NCBI RefSeq assembly: GCF_019175285.1
Contig: NC_056523.1
Span: 299,250,679 to 299,314,678 of the forward strand
Length of the DNA stretch: 64,000 bases
Direction: 5' to 3'
DNA from: Sceloporus undulatus
Lineage: Eukaryota; Chordata; Lepidosauria; Squamata; Phrynosomatidae
Below, one piece after another: positions 33,187 through 44,444 of the stretch. The notes under the pieces are model-generated. The model worked only from the letters and a program-made list of their open reading frames with translations, had not been told where the DNA came from and made no database searches. The number at the start of each line of letters is the position of its first letter. Position 1 is the first letter of the stretch. The translations under genes were made by a program, and so were the position numbers.

Positions 33187-35171
33187 TGCGGCTCGGTTGT
33201 TCATGGAATCCATGACAGCCATGGGCCTGTCCCAGTTGGTCTCGGGTCTGACACATTGTATAGGCAACACACTCGATGTAGTCTTTAGTACGGACCGAGA
33301 AAATCCATGGGTGGAAATAAATGATATTTCTCCCTTGTCATGGATGGATCATCACCTGATCAAAGTAGGACTGAAAGCCACAATCCAGAAACCCCTTGGG
33401 GGTGGAGGACCTATTATAATGGTCCGCCCTCAAAGGCTGATGGAACCCAAAATGTTCCAAGAAGCCTTAGAAGGTATTGTGTTTGGGAACGATGGCGATT
33501 CTGCTGATACCCTGGTTGATACTTGGAATACGAACCTCACCGGGGTAATAAACAGTATCGCTCCCGAGCGTCCTTACCAGCCTGCTCCGAAGAAAAGATC
33601 CTGGTATACTAAAGACCTTCGCCAGATGAAGCGGGCTGTGCAACGATTAGAGTGCTACTGGCGGAAACATCGGAACTTATTCGACAAGACACTCCATGAG
33701 AACATGTTACGTTCCTACGGAGTGGCAATCGATGCAGCAAAGAACTCGTTCTATGCTGCACGGATTGCATCGGCAGAGTCGCGCCCAGCAGAGCTGTTCA
33801 GGGTGGTCAGGGAATTAACACAAGTACTGACCACCCTGAACCCTTTATTAGAACCAACGTCTGCCTGCTGTGCTGCTTTTAATGACTTTTTTGCTCATAA
33901 AATCCCTTGGATAAGGGCTGATCTCGATGCCAGTCTTATAGCAGAACCTATAGCAGAAGCTTCCAGTGTCTCTGGAAACAAAGTTATTCTGGATCGTTTT
34001 GAGTTTGTTAATACCGAGGACGTGGACAAGCTTCTTGGCCAAGTGAAAAGGACTCGATCCCTGCCCTTCTTGGTTGACCGTCCAGGGAGGAGATGTTATA
34101 AAAATTGCTTTACATCTTATAATTAACACATCTCTTCAGGAAGGTATATTTCCATCGCCTTTGAAACAGGCTATAGTGAAACCGCTTTTAAAGAAACCTT
34201 CCCTTGATCCTCTGCAAATGAGCAATTATAGACCCGTCTCCCTATTACCATTCTTGGGCAAGGTGATTGAGAGGGCAGTCGCCTTTCAACTCCAAGCAGT
34301 TTTGGATGAAACTGATTTTCTGGACCCATTTCAAATTGGCTTCAGAGCGGGACACGGAGTGGAGACTGCCATGGTCGCCTTAGTCGATGATCTCTGTCTG
34401 GGCATTGACAGGGGAGAAATGACCCTGTTAGTGCTCTTGGACATCTCAGCAGCCTTCGATACCATCGACCATGGTATCCTTCTGGAATGCCTGGGAGAGT
34501 TGGGTATCGGGGGCACTGCGCTCCAGTGGTTCCGATCCTACCTCTTGGGAATGTTCCAGTCGGTGAGGCTGGGGAGTAGCTGCTCCCATAAAAGGGAGCT
34601 GACATCTGGCATCCCTCAAGGCACCATTCTATCCCCCATGCTATTTAACATTTACATGAAGCCGCTGGGAGAGATCATCCAGAAGCATGGAGCACGGTGT
34701 TATAAGTACGCTGATGACACCCAGATCTATCTCTCCATGTCTCCGACTGATTTAGTGACTAAGGATGGCACCTCCCCTCTGGATGCCTGCCTGGGGTCAG
34801 TAATGGGCTGGATGAGGGAAAACAAACTCAAGCTGAATCCAGAGAAAACAGAGGTACTTGTGATAGGCACCCCTAGCCCAGACAGGGAAGTTTGTCACCC
34901 TATCCTGGACGGTGTTACTCTTCCTGTAAAGGATAAAGTTCGCAGTTTGGGAGTACTCCTAGACTCTTTCCCCTCTGATTTAGTTTAGATAATGAACCCT
35001 CCTACCCATAATCTGTTGTTTTTAACTATATGTACTCGCCCTGGGTTTTTATGTGATTTGTATGAAGTTGTGATTGTAATATTTTATTGTTCTGTACTGT
35101 GACATGTGTCACATAATTTGCTAAACTGGAAACTGCTTTGATCTATAGGAAAGGTGGTATATAAATAAAAC

Positions 35172-35220
<49 letters not shown>
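33187..35220 (+). mobile_element. 5'-truncated L2 LINE with reverse transcriptase
   Basis: Two frames. 33197-34126 holds the endonuclease C-terminus (NTLDVVFST, WMDHHLIKVGL) and linker. 34074-34988 holds reverse transcriptase: NYRPVSLLPFLGKVIERAV, palm A LLVLLDISAAFDTIDH, palm B SGIPQGTILSPMLFNIYM, catalytic YADD in KYADDTQIYL, and LKLNPEKTEVLVIG. The frames overlap with one shift near 34080. Ends in ATAAATAAAACT plus an (ATT)n tail at about 35173-35220. The text matches the L2 clade better than CR1. Fairly young by its long open frames, but unable to move because it is truncated. Confidence 0.85.
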
Positions 35221-35221
<1 letters not shown>

Positions 35222-35564
35222 GCTGTGTTTTATTATGTACTCAATCATATTTTTTTCTGACGAACTTATCTTCATTAAAATGCCTTGATGGCTTCCAAAA
35301 TACTTATAGAACGTTAAGCAAGACAAAGGCTTAAAATTTTACTTCACCAGCAACAAACACTTGACTGAATCTGCATTTAAATTATTCCTTTCATTTGTCC
35401 ATTATGCTGAAATTAAGGGGCAAAAACCCCTTTCAATATTTGCATTGTGCTTCTTGGTCATGCTCAAAATGGAGGACATTTTGAAATTTCTTTGGGGACA
35501 GAAGGTGGAAATGTAGGACATGTCCTGGGAAAGGATGACATCTGGTCACCCTGAACATACTTAA

Positions 35565-36145
35565 TAATCAAATGATATGAACATTGGCCAGAATTCTGCT
35601 AGTGGACTAGGCTAGTATAGTTAAATGTAGCTCGCAGCAAGAGGAAGGAAAAGCCATGGCACAGCAGTCATGAACAGGATTGCTAGGATGAATGGGGAAT
35701 AGGGCACCTGTCGCTTTAAAATGTAGTAGCTCCTCAGCTACTACATAAAGTCCCATGAAGAAGAAGTACAGTATCTCTCCTGTGTCACACTGCAAACCCT
35801 AGTTTTGGCTCACGCAGTGCTTCTCAATTTGGCTATTGTCTGGTAGGTGGAAAGTTCTATTCCTGGAACTGAACACACAGTATTGGGCATCCTCTATGAC
35901 TTTCTGGCTGGGCATCTCAGGTGGTCCCAACAGGTGATGGCCATTTCTCTACTGCTGGCCCTCTCTACTGACTGATAATCCTAGCTATGGAGACGCAAAG
36001 GGCACAACACAAATAAAAGGCTGCTCAGACTTGGCAGATTTCTATTTCCTTCCCACTGCTGAGCCCGGAAGGAATGCAGTCAGTAGTACGATACAGTATA
36101 CCAATAGGATTCCAGCCATCTTTTATACATGCAATATTCAGTATT
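35565..36145. other. Intergenic, nothing recognised
   Basis: No supportable feature. Confidence 0.4.
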
Positions 36146-36268
36146 TTTTGTTATGAGTCTTCAAGCTGACTCCAATTTATGGAGATTGTGTCCTAGGGTT
36201 TTCTTAGCAGGTTGTAGTCAGAGGAGGTTTGCCATTGCCTTCCTCTAAGGCTTGTCCAAGGTCACCCA
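36146..36268 (-). repeat. tRNA-derived SINE (Sauria-type) 3' part
   Basis: 'agaggaggtttgccattgccttcctct' and 'tccaaggtcaccca' match the SINE at 48488. Its head is cut by the MITE at 36269. Confidence 0.6.
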
Positions 36269-36366
36269 GGCTGCATCTACACTGCAGAGGCAATGCAGTT
36301 TTACCCCACTTTAATTGCCATGGCTCAGTGCTATGGAATTCTGGGATTTGTAATTTTATAAGATCT

Positions 36367-36651
36367 TTCTTAACTGTCCAGCTCTCATATCCATACGTGG
36401 TAGAGCCCTCCCTCTGAATTCATGGAGGATCCGTTCTGGACCCACCCCACCAATTCAGAAATGGGTGTATATTCATGCCCCATAGGCTTGAATGGCTGTG
36501 TACTCCCACATATGCCATTAACTTTGACAGAGGTCACCCCTCTGCAAATAATCAAAATCTGAAGTCCACAAAAACAGAGGGGCAAATGTAGTAGGAAATA
36601 CAATGGCTTGTATGATTCTAACTTTTGTGCTTAGTTGTATATGTTTGCATA
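36367..36651 (-). mobile_element. BovB fragment nested in a MITE
   Basis: 36367-36402 ('taactgtccagctctcatat') and 36591-36651 ('aatacaatggcttgtatgat') are consecutive parts of the same BovB stretch seen whole at 18390-18475. They are split by the MITE at 36403-36588. Confidence 0.75.
36403..36588. mobile_element. CAGTTGCCCCTC-family MITE, innermost of three
   Basis: TA on both sides (36401-36402, 36589-36590). Inverted ends with GCCCTCCCTCTGAATTCATGG left and TGCCCCTCTGTTTTTGTGG read from the right. Shares 'cataggcttgaatgg' inverted with 29568-29762. Confidence 0.7.
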
Positions 36652-36744
36652 AAGACCTTTTAAAAATGCAAATTCCAATGGAGTTATAGCACGTAAAGTG
36701 GTATCAAACTGCATTATTTATACAGTGTAGAAGCACCTTGGGAA

Positions 36745-37460
36745 GAATAGAGTTCTAGCATAAGTTTTGGTGGACTCCAGGTTATGCTAGAGGTTTCTCC
36801 TTCCCAGTTTTCCTCAAAGGTGTTACTGGATTCCTCTATGTCTTTTTACAAAGGTGCAATAGTAAAATTCCCATCATTTTCCTCCCTCTCTCCCTCCCTT
36901 TTCAGAACAGTTTGGCATGAATTTAGAATTGGCCTCCCTAAATCAGAGCCTGGAAAAAGCTACTTTGGGGGATTATAGCTTCCTCAAATCTTCTACTCTG
37001 TATAGCCATTTCAGGAGTTGTAATGTGTAATCAAAGTTAACTATTGTTATAAATGTTATTACTGACTTTGAACGGCTTTCTTTTAATTAGATGGGTCCTA
37101 TTTTCTTATTTACTACTATGGAAAATTGTCACTCATATGTTGGGGATTACCAGCAAATTCCTAGTACACAAGGTTGTCCCTTGAAATTACTTTTATTTTA
37201 AGTTAAGGATGAACAAATTAAAAATGAGGAAGATAATAATTTTATTTTAAAAGGAAGTAAAGTTTAATAAGTATTACAGGAACTGAAGGAAAGATAGTGT
37301 TAAAATAGATAACAAGGAGTGATACTGATGAAAAAAGGAACTTTTAGTGGACATATGCATAGTAATTATTGTATTTCTGTGTTGGAGTGAGTCTTGTTTT
37401 TCTCTTCCTTCTTGGGTTATTGTCATTAGCATATAATGTATAGTCTGTGTTAATTGTCAT
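36745..37460. other. Intergenic, nothing recognised
   Basis: No supportable feature. Confidence 0.4.
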
Positions 37461-37461
37461 T

Positions 37462-37466
37462 ATTGT

Positions 37467-37497
<31 letters not shown>

Positions 37498-37675
37498 TTT
37501 CAATGCCACCTTCCTCCCAGGAAGGGACCCTAGGTTTCTTACAAGATAAAAACATTTCAAAGCATCACAATATAAAATTTTGAAACAATTAAAATCCCTC
37601 ATATAAAAAATATAAGTTGACATAAAAACTTTAAGTTTAAAGTTAACACACATCCCAAATAAGCCACCCTGTCGT
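37462..37675 (-). mobile_element. L2-like LINE 3' end
   Basis: (TTTA)n at 37467-37500 then 'tttcaatgccaccttcctcccagg', an inverted retroposon 3' end with an A-rich 3' UTR behind it. Confidence 0.45.
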
Positions 37676-37750
37676 GATTTTTATTTTTTTAAAAAAAGCT
37701 TGCCTAAATAAAAACGTGTTCATTTGCTTATGCTAAATAAAATTATTTTT

Positions 37751-37754
<4 letters not shown>

Positions 37755-37793
<39 letters not shown>
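37755..37793. repeat. GT microsatellite
   Basis: (GT)n, about 19 copies. Confidence 0.95.
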
Positions 37794-37798
<5 letters not shown>

Positions 37799-37799
37799 T

Positions 37800-38227
37800 A
37801 CCAAACTTTGCTGGGGGGGAAATACACTACAAAGGATTGTGTCCTTCTGTCTTTAGTTTTTCCATTTTGTATTTTATGCTTTGTCCACATGGTGGTGCAG
37901 CAATAAGTACAGAGATGGCCTTTTCTTGTAAGCAGCCGCAAAAGGACACAGGGAGGGAATGATGGACATTTGTTTTATGATTTTGGAACCCATTCATGCA
38001 TCTTCTATGGGCCACTGCTTCCAGTGCAGCCAAGGGCACGAGCAAAAACACTTGCAAATTAGAAAGAAAGAAAGAAGACAAGCGACATTTCACAGCTTGT
38101 TCCAAATCCTTGATCTGTAACATTAAACAGCAGGATTGAGATGAGGGTGGGAAGAGGGATGCTCTCATTGATTCTGGTCGAAAAAGAAAAAACAACAATA
38201 ACTTTGAATCTTGTTATGTAAAATCTA
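37800..38227. other. Intergenic, nothing recognised
   Basis: A 123-codon minus frame (38198-37827) resembles no known family. Confidence 0.4.
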
Positions 38228-38460
38228 GGCCCATACAACAGGCCAAACTAAAGCTGCTTCAGGTCACTTTGGAGGTATGCTGTTTAAATGATGCATGCGT
38301 CCTAAGAGTCCTGAAGCCACGCCAAAGCCATGCTCCAGTCCTTAGGACTAGAGCGTGGCTTTGATGTGGCTTCTGGACTCTTAGGATGCATGCATCATTT
38401 AAACAGCATACCTCCAAAGTGACTCAAAGCAGCTTTAGTTTGGCCTGTCTGTATGAGGCC
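38228..38460. mobile_element. Palindromic MITE, copy 2
   Basis: 233 bp, same family as 9951. Arms share GCTGCTTCAGGTCACTTTGG, AGGTATGCTGTTTAAATGAT and GCATGCGTCCTAAGAGTCC. Ends GGCCCATACAACAGGCC and GGCCTGTCTGTATGAGGCC. Confidence 0.8.
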
Positions 38461-38703
38461 TCTGTTTCTATTTCCACTAGCACTTTGGAGGTGGCACCAA
38501 AAACTTGCAGTATAGCCTCACTTCCACAGTAGTACCAGCCATACCATAACCCAACGGTCTTTTCCCACTTCCCATGTATAGCTGGGGCTTGTAGTTTAGT
38601 GTATCACTAGAGCTCTTTGGCAAATATTTCTAAATGCCTCTCCCTGATATGAAAGGGCTCCTGATATCTGCGACTTGAACAGGCTTAGACTGGATCTGCT
38701 AAT

Positions 38704-38815
38704 GTTCCTTTCACACTACACAATAAAAAGCACTTTGATTCCATGGTTCCATCAATGGCATCCTGGGATTTGCAGTTTAGGGAGAAGTATTTAAAACTCT
38801 CAGCCAGAGAGCTCT
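38704..38815. repeat. Half of an old MITE
   Basis: 'tttcacactacacaataaaa' and 'catcctgggatttgcagttt' resemble the left arm of GGGTGCATC-type MITEs. The partner arm is missing, and a SINE follows. Confidence 0.4.
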
Positions 38816-38970
38816 GTTGTTTTGTTGTGTGCCTTCAAGTTGTTTCTGTCTTATGGTGACCCTAAGATGAAGCTATCATGGAGTATTCTTGGCAGGATAT
38901 GTCCAAAGGTTTGCCATTACCTTTATCTGAGGCTGAGAGCATGTGATTTGCTCAAGGTATGTCATGCCAC
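38816..38970 (-). repeat. tRNA-derived SINE (Sauria-type)
   Basis: 'tgtgtgccttcaagttgttt', 'cttatggtgaccctaaga' and 'aaaggtttgccattaccttt' match the SINE at 48488. Confidence 0.6.
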
Positions 38971-39035
38971 TCAACTACAAATCCCAGCATTGCACAGGAT
39001 GAAGCTGTAGCAGAATCTTGCAGCCTGTAGGGGCC

Positions 39036-39039
<4 letters not shown>

Positions 39040-39082
<43 letters not shown>

Positions 39083-39110
39083 GACTCTCTCTCTTTTTTC
39101 TCTCTCTCTT
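39040..39110. repeat. CT microsatellite
   Basis: (CT)n with a few interruptions. Confidence 0.95.
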
Positions 39111-39114
39111 GGCC

Positions 39115-39606
39115 TAACTTCTACTGTTTGTTCCAGCTGTAAGTGAGATTGTGTTCTTCTCTCCTCTCTGATATTGTCATGAAGGAGAGATCTTCCACTT
39201 GACAGATAGCTCCCCAGGCCCAACTGCTAATCCTGTCACATCATTTTGTTACCTGTCTTTTGCTTCTCAGTCACTTTGTTGACTACACCGTCACTAGCAC
39301 TTTCACCAGTTGTGTTTGCTATTAGAAGGTGTGATGATCAGAGCAAAAATTATGCAACATACGGTTTATATAAAGAAAAATCCATTAAACATTTTCTGCA
39401 TTTAAAGTATTTCTCGCTGCATTTAAATTTTTAAATCCCGAATATCTAGCACACGTGTGACAGTAAGTCTAATGGATTATGTAGAACACATTTCAAAGGA
39501 TGTCTTACTAGGACTGCCATATTAACTTGACAAATTGTCATTCTGCTTCTAAACTATGCCTACAGTTTTATAACTAGGCCTGGTTGCTCTATATTTTCCC
39601 TTCCTA
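39115..39606. other. Intergenic, nothing recognised
   Basis: No supportable feature. Confidence 0.4.
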
Positions 39607-39830
39607 GGGCTGCATCTGCACTGCAGAATTAGTGCAGTTTGACACTAATTTAACAACCATGGCTCAGTCATCTGGAATTCTGTGATTTGTAGTTTTGTAA
39701 GATCTTTAGCCTTCTTTTGTCAGACATCTCTGGTGCCACAATAAGCAACAAATCTAAGGATTCCATAGGATGGAGTCATGATAGTTAAAGCCGTGTCATA
39801 CTGCATTAATTCTGTAGTGCGGCAGTAGTC
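39607..39830. mobile_element. GGGTGCATC-family MITE, abutting the next
   Basis: Left end GGGCTGCATCTGCACTGCAG, right arm 'ctgcattaattctgtagtgc' inverted. Ends one TAA before the MITE at 39834. Confidence 0.75.
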
Positions 39831-39833
39831 TAA

Positions 39834-40053
39834 GGGTGCATCTACACTGTAGAAATAATGCAGTTTGATTCTACTTTAACTGCTATGGCTCCAGCCTACA
39901 AAAGCCTGGGATTTGTAGTTTTGAGGCACCAGCACTCTTTGACAGAGAAGGCTAAAGACCTTTTAAAAATACAAATCCCAGAATTCTACAGGATGAAGCT
40001 ACAGCACTTAAAGTGGTATCAAACTGCATTATTTCTATAGTATAGATGCACCC
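39834..40053. mobile_element. GGGTGCATC-family MITE with TAA duplication
   Basis: Ends GGGTGCATCTACACTGTAG and, from the right, GGGTGCATCTATACTATAG. TAA lies at 39831-39833 and 40054-40056. The 3-bp TAA duplication points to PIF/Harbinger. Confidence 0.8.
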
Positions 40054-40149
40054 TAAGTATCAAGAGTTTCCCACGTGAAGCAAAGGAAAAAAATCAGTAT
40101 ATATAATTTATCTCATCTTTGTAATGGATTTGGTGAGCTTGATTTAATA

Positions 40150-40415
40150 ATTATTTATTTCTATTTTCCCGCCTCTCCGAGATGGATCGAGGCGGGATTA
40201 CAGCCCACTAAAACACATACATCAGTAATAAAATACATATAAAAATACATCAATAAAAATACAAGTAATCTTAAAAGCTAATTCATTGTCAAGTGGTAAT
40301 GCAATAGATTCATAGAATGGTCTGAAGGTATCTCTTACATAAGATCAGGTGGGTAAGCTTGCTGGAAGAGATCCATCTTAAGTGCCCTCTTAAACGCCTC
40401 CAAAGAGGTAATAAG
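40150..40415 (-). mobile_element. L2-like LINE 3' end
   Basis: 'tatttctattttcccgcctctccgag...ggcgggattacagcccac' is the inverted 3' terminus. The inner part ends near the coding text 'cttaaacgcctccaaagagg'. Confidence 0.45.
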
Positions 40416-40419
40416 ACAG

Positions 40420-43180
40420 AACCAAGATTGGATGAGCAGCATTTATGTATCACTGATAATCAGCACTGGGGCTTACTAGGAGAGCTATATCTCAACATCT
40501 CTTTCAACAAAACAGAGACAATAGTAACATGACAATAAACAGGTTCAACATGACGGCCCAGTTCTGGCACTTATGTCACTAATACTTGACTGGTATCTCA
40601 CTTATGGCTGCCCATCTCATGAGGTATATTGAAGCATGTGGCTCATGCAGTAGGACTGAGAGACTGGATCACACATACCCTGCTTCTCCTGGCTTTCTTG
40701 CTGGTCCACCTTCCTGCTGGTCATTGCTCCTAGTCAATCTTTCACCACTGACATCTCGAAGGGAAGAGAAAGCTTAGACAGTCTGCTTGAGAGCCCAGGA
40801 AAGATACTAAAAGGAGCATACAGAGTTCTGGTCAAATTTCAGTTCCACAACAACCCTGAAAGGAAGCTTCATATAGGTTAAGAGAGAATGGCCAGCATCA
40901 TGATGGTGGGGGATTTGATCTCAAAGTTTCCCTAATTCCTCCTATCCAGAGTTCCTCCTATCCTAGTGCAGCACTCCTTGCCCCGTCTTTCCTCAAGCAA
41001 TCTTCCTCTCCCTTTCCCCTCCCATGGCTCTTGGCTCTGCTCCTTTCATCCTTGTTGTTTGTTCTCATATCAAGGCTACCTTGTGGGTGGGCATGGGCAC
41101 ACACAACATGTACTCTGGCACAGCATCATGAGGCAACAAGACAGCCCAGGCTGGGACGCTGGAAGCACTAGGGAGTGCCAAGAGCACAAGACAGGATCCG
41201 GCCCTTATTCAATTTTGAGTTAGTTGTTGATTGAGCAACACAGATTTACATAATTCAGAAGCACATGTTGGATTTCCCCCACTATTAAAGGAGCGTTAAA
41301 AAAAAGCAACCAACTTTCTGGGCATCCCATTCTGGTCTGAGGTCTGAGAAACCAGGGCAAAGCATGGGTTTTCTCTTTAGATGTTGATTCTAACAAGATG
41401 AAAGGAAAAGAAGTAGCAATTATCATGCCACAGTTAGTAATTTGGTCTGTTGGCTTTGCCAGTCCAGTAGATCTTATCATTCAGTTTCCCAAGCATCTCT
41501 AACTAGCACATGTACCAATTTCATAAACCGCCAGAGGTCACTCTTGGTTGCTGTTCTAAATCTACCATCCTAATTGAGGAGTGACTTCATGTCTGAGCTG
41601 CAGCAGGTAACCCACCTAGCAACAGCTATGCGATCTTTAAGCTCCCAGGCTCTTCATTGGCAAAGTGAGATGGCTGAAGCCAAACAAAATACGCCTGGAA
41701 GACTGACCAAGGACAAGTTTTGCCTTTTAGGGCATTATATTTTGCTGCATCCCATATACTGGGGGGGGGGGGGGTCTTGCTTTCCGATTTTCTTCGCCAC
41801 AAATCCAGCAAGAGTACTGATTTTTACAAAAGAAAAAGCAAACCTGCCCTTTGTTTTTTTAAACCGGAAAAAGAGATGCTGAGCAGCCAATAGCAATTGC
41901 TTTAGGGGATGCGGGAGACATGCATCTCCCTTAGCATGTGACATTTTTACCAATTGTTGGCATTTTGATGCTCAAAGGAAAATGTGATTTTAAAAAAAAC
42001 AAATAGAAAAAGAAAACTGCTAGGGAGGGGGCTGGGATGGCAGTGATGCTTTAGAACAATGCTTTGTTGTCTGTGTGTTCCCTCACTGTCCAAATAAAGT
42101 GGAGAGGCAAGGGTTAGTTTCAGAGAGTGGCCAGCCTCGCTTTGTCCTTGGATGACCTTGGCATGAGTAACATAGGACCGGGGTGCCATTCTGTTCCTCT
42201 CTGTAACTCAAATCACAAGTGACACAGCCATGCCTCAGTAATGTGGGCCTTGTTAAGCCTCCCAATGTGTTCACCACATGGGCTATTCGTTAGAAAGCTA
42301 TATGGAGGAAAAATGGGGGAACAGAGTAAGGGCATCCTCTCTCTTGTTTTATATACCTGAGACATTAATCCCAGAGATTTATCCTTTGGTGTTGCAGCTG
42401 TTGCCCTTCCTGGGGGCTGTGAAGGGCACCTACCCAAACAGGATTCCAACTGTAGCTGGCCTCTTGAGATCAACATAAAGTGGCGGCTCCCATTTCAGTG
42501 GTGCAACAAATACATCCTTGATTTTATTCCAAACTTTAAAAGAGACATCCAAAGGGCAGATCCTTTTTTCTTTTCTTTTTTTGGAAGGGGGTTGGAATCA
42601 AATGCTTTTTATAGCCCCTTTAAAGTCTGGAATAAAACCCCAGAGTAGATTCAGCCCCATCCCAAAACGGCCACCACTTGATGGACACTATAGCAGCAAA
42701 ACACTAGCCAGGTTTGACAGTGTGGTATGTTTGATGCTTTTGTTGGCCGTTTCAGCATTGGGAGCTGTTAAAAGTGCAGGAAGGGTGGGACATTTTATAT
42801 GATGGAAGACCAAGCAACTTTGAAGTAGGTATTCTTGGAGAGGGTGACTTAGAGCATCTTTTCCTTTCAGGATCAGATTATCAGTGGTTCAACTGGGGCA
42901 ATTGCTCCAGGCTCCTTACATGTAAAAGACTCAGTGCTGAAGGGAAAAGGTGTTGCCTCTTCCTTTTCCTCAGCCACTTCTTCAATTTCCCAGTAATTCT
43001 GCTGTCACTAACATTTCGTGTTACTTGAATAAATGAGTAAAAATACATGGGATGACACTGTCAGCAACAGAAGCTGCTGGGTTGAACATGGGTTCACACA
43101 AGAAGATTTCTCTGCTGCTCTCTGTTGTTTTAATATTGTATTGTAATTACTAATTTAACAATGCCACCATACGTAGAATA
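40420..43180. other. Intergenic, nothing recognised
   Basis: Unique-looking sequence with a G14 run at 41761. Several open frames of 60-102 codons show no protein family. Confidence 0.45.
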
Positions 43181-43185
43181 GAATT

Positions 43186-43365
43186 CAGTAATATAGGCAT
43201 GTTAATCTGGAATATCAGCATGTAAAAGTATCTTGTGGCATCTTTGAGACTGAATGAAAGAAGGTGTAGCATAAGCTTTCATACATTTGGGTCTACTTCC
43301 TCAGATGCATGCATCTAAGGAAGCAGACCATGTCTACAAAAGCTCATGCTACAATGTCTTTTGCT
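43186..43365 (+). repeat. Unassigned repeat with an inverted duplication
   Basis: Same family as 8453-8590. The segment 43266-43310 is followed at once by its diverged inverted copy (43311-43352), meeting at TGCATGCA. Confidence 0.6.
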
Positions 43366-43380
43366 CACTTGGGCTGCATC

Positions 43381-43541
43381 CACACTGCAGAAATAATGCA
43401 GTCTGACACCACTTGAACTGCCATGGCTCAATGCTGTGGAATTCTGGGCCACAACAAACTACAAATCCCAGGATCCCATAGCCTTGAGCGGTGACAGTTC
43501 AAGTGGTGTCCAACTGCATTATTTCAGCAGTGTGGATGCAG
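43381..43541. mobile_element. GGGTGCATC-family MITE
   Basis: Ends GGGCTGCATCCACACTGCAG and, from the right, CTGCATCCACACTGCTG. The arms nearly fill the element: 'cttgaactgccatggctcaa' against 'ttgagcggtgacagttcaag'. Confidence 0.75.
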
Positions 43542-43544
43542 TTA

Positions 43545-44200
43545 TCTCAAGGGTGCTATAAGAGCCCTTTGCATGCATTCTTAGGAAATGGAATTGTTCC
43601 AGGGTGTCCAACCTTCATCCATCCAGCTAGCCAGCTAGATGCTACAGGGAAGCCTTTAAGCAAGGGACTCTGCTGCTTATGCTTCCCAACAACTAGTACT
43701 CAAAAGCATATTGTTTTTGATAGTGGAGGTTGTATAGAGCTATCCAATTAGCCATTGCTAGCCTTGAGAAATTGGTCTAATCTCTTTTAAAAGTTGGCCA
43801 GGTAGTAGTTAGTGTCATTTCTTATAGCAGATTTGCTGATGTATGTGCAGTGTGAAGATGTACTTCTTTTCTCTTTTCATTCAAAAAGAACTATTTCGTG
43901 TACACACACACACACACACACACACACATGAATGCATGCATGCATCCGTACAATGGCACAAACAAAGGAGAATGAGGTTACACCAATTGCTTTCTGTGGA
44001 AGAGTCAACATCATCACTCCACATACAACAGGTTTAACCAATCATATCTCCTAGCTGATGGAAGGCTCTGTGGGCCAGTGAATCCTTTTGTGAGGAGAAA
44101 GTGAAGGAGGTGATTTTCACATACACACACACACCATTTTTTTTCTGCAGCCATATGAAGCTGTCTTTTACTGAATCAGGGCCTTGGTCCATGTAGCCTA
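43545..44200. other. Intergenic with AC microsatellite
   Basis: (AC)n at 43904-43928. Nothing else recognised. Confidence 0.5.
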
Positions 44201-44203
44201 GTA

Positions 44204-44240
44204 CAGTTGGCCCCTTGTAGCCACAGATTTCTTATTAATG

Positions 44241-44298
<58 letters not shown>

Positions 44299-44444
44299 TA
44301 TATAATTTCCAAAAGCAAATCTTGATCTTCCCAAAGAATATAAAGAATACCATTTATGTCACACCACTGTATTCAATGGGACTTGAGTATCCATGGATTT
44401 TGTTACCCATCGCAAGTCCTGGAACCAATATCAAGGGCTCATTG
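44204..44444. mobile_element. Tigger-like MITE with an expanded TA tract
   Basis: TA on both sides (44202-44203, 44445-44446). Left end CAGTTGGCCCCTTGTAGCC; right side 'ggaaccaatatcaagggct'. An (TA)n of about 50 bp at 44246-44295 has grown inside it. Confidence 0.7.

Larger units (their letters stand above)
32995..35553. mobile_element. hAT transposon carrying an L2 LINE
   Basis: Perfect 8-bp duplications AACATACT at 32987-32994 and 35554-35561. Ends GAGGGTCACCAGATGT and, from the right, CAGGGTGACCAGATGT. hAT-derived sequence is about 200 bp left and 330 bp right; the centre is the L2 LINE at 33187-35220. No transposase remains, so this was a non-autonomous copy. Confidence 0.8.
36269..36738. 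mobile_element. GGGTGCATC-family MITE holding a nested BovB and MITE
   Basis: Left arm 36269-36366 ('ctgcatctacactgcag') and right arm about 36652-36738 ('aaactgcattatttatacag') are inverted copies. Between them is minus-strand BovB, itself split by another MITE. Confidence 0.75.

Noticed and set aside
33197-34988. Host gene with reverse-transcriptase-like exons
   Set aside because: Endonuclease to RT order, YADD, the microsatellite tail and the position inside a hAT element show an L2 LINE.
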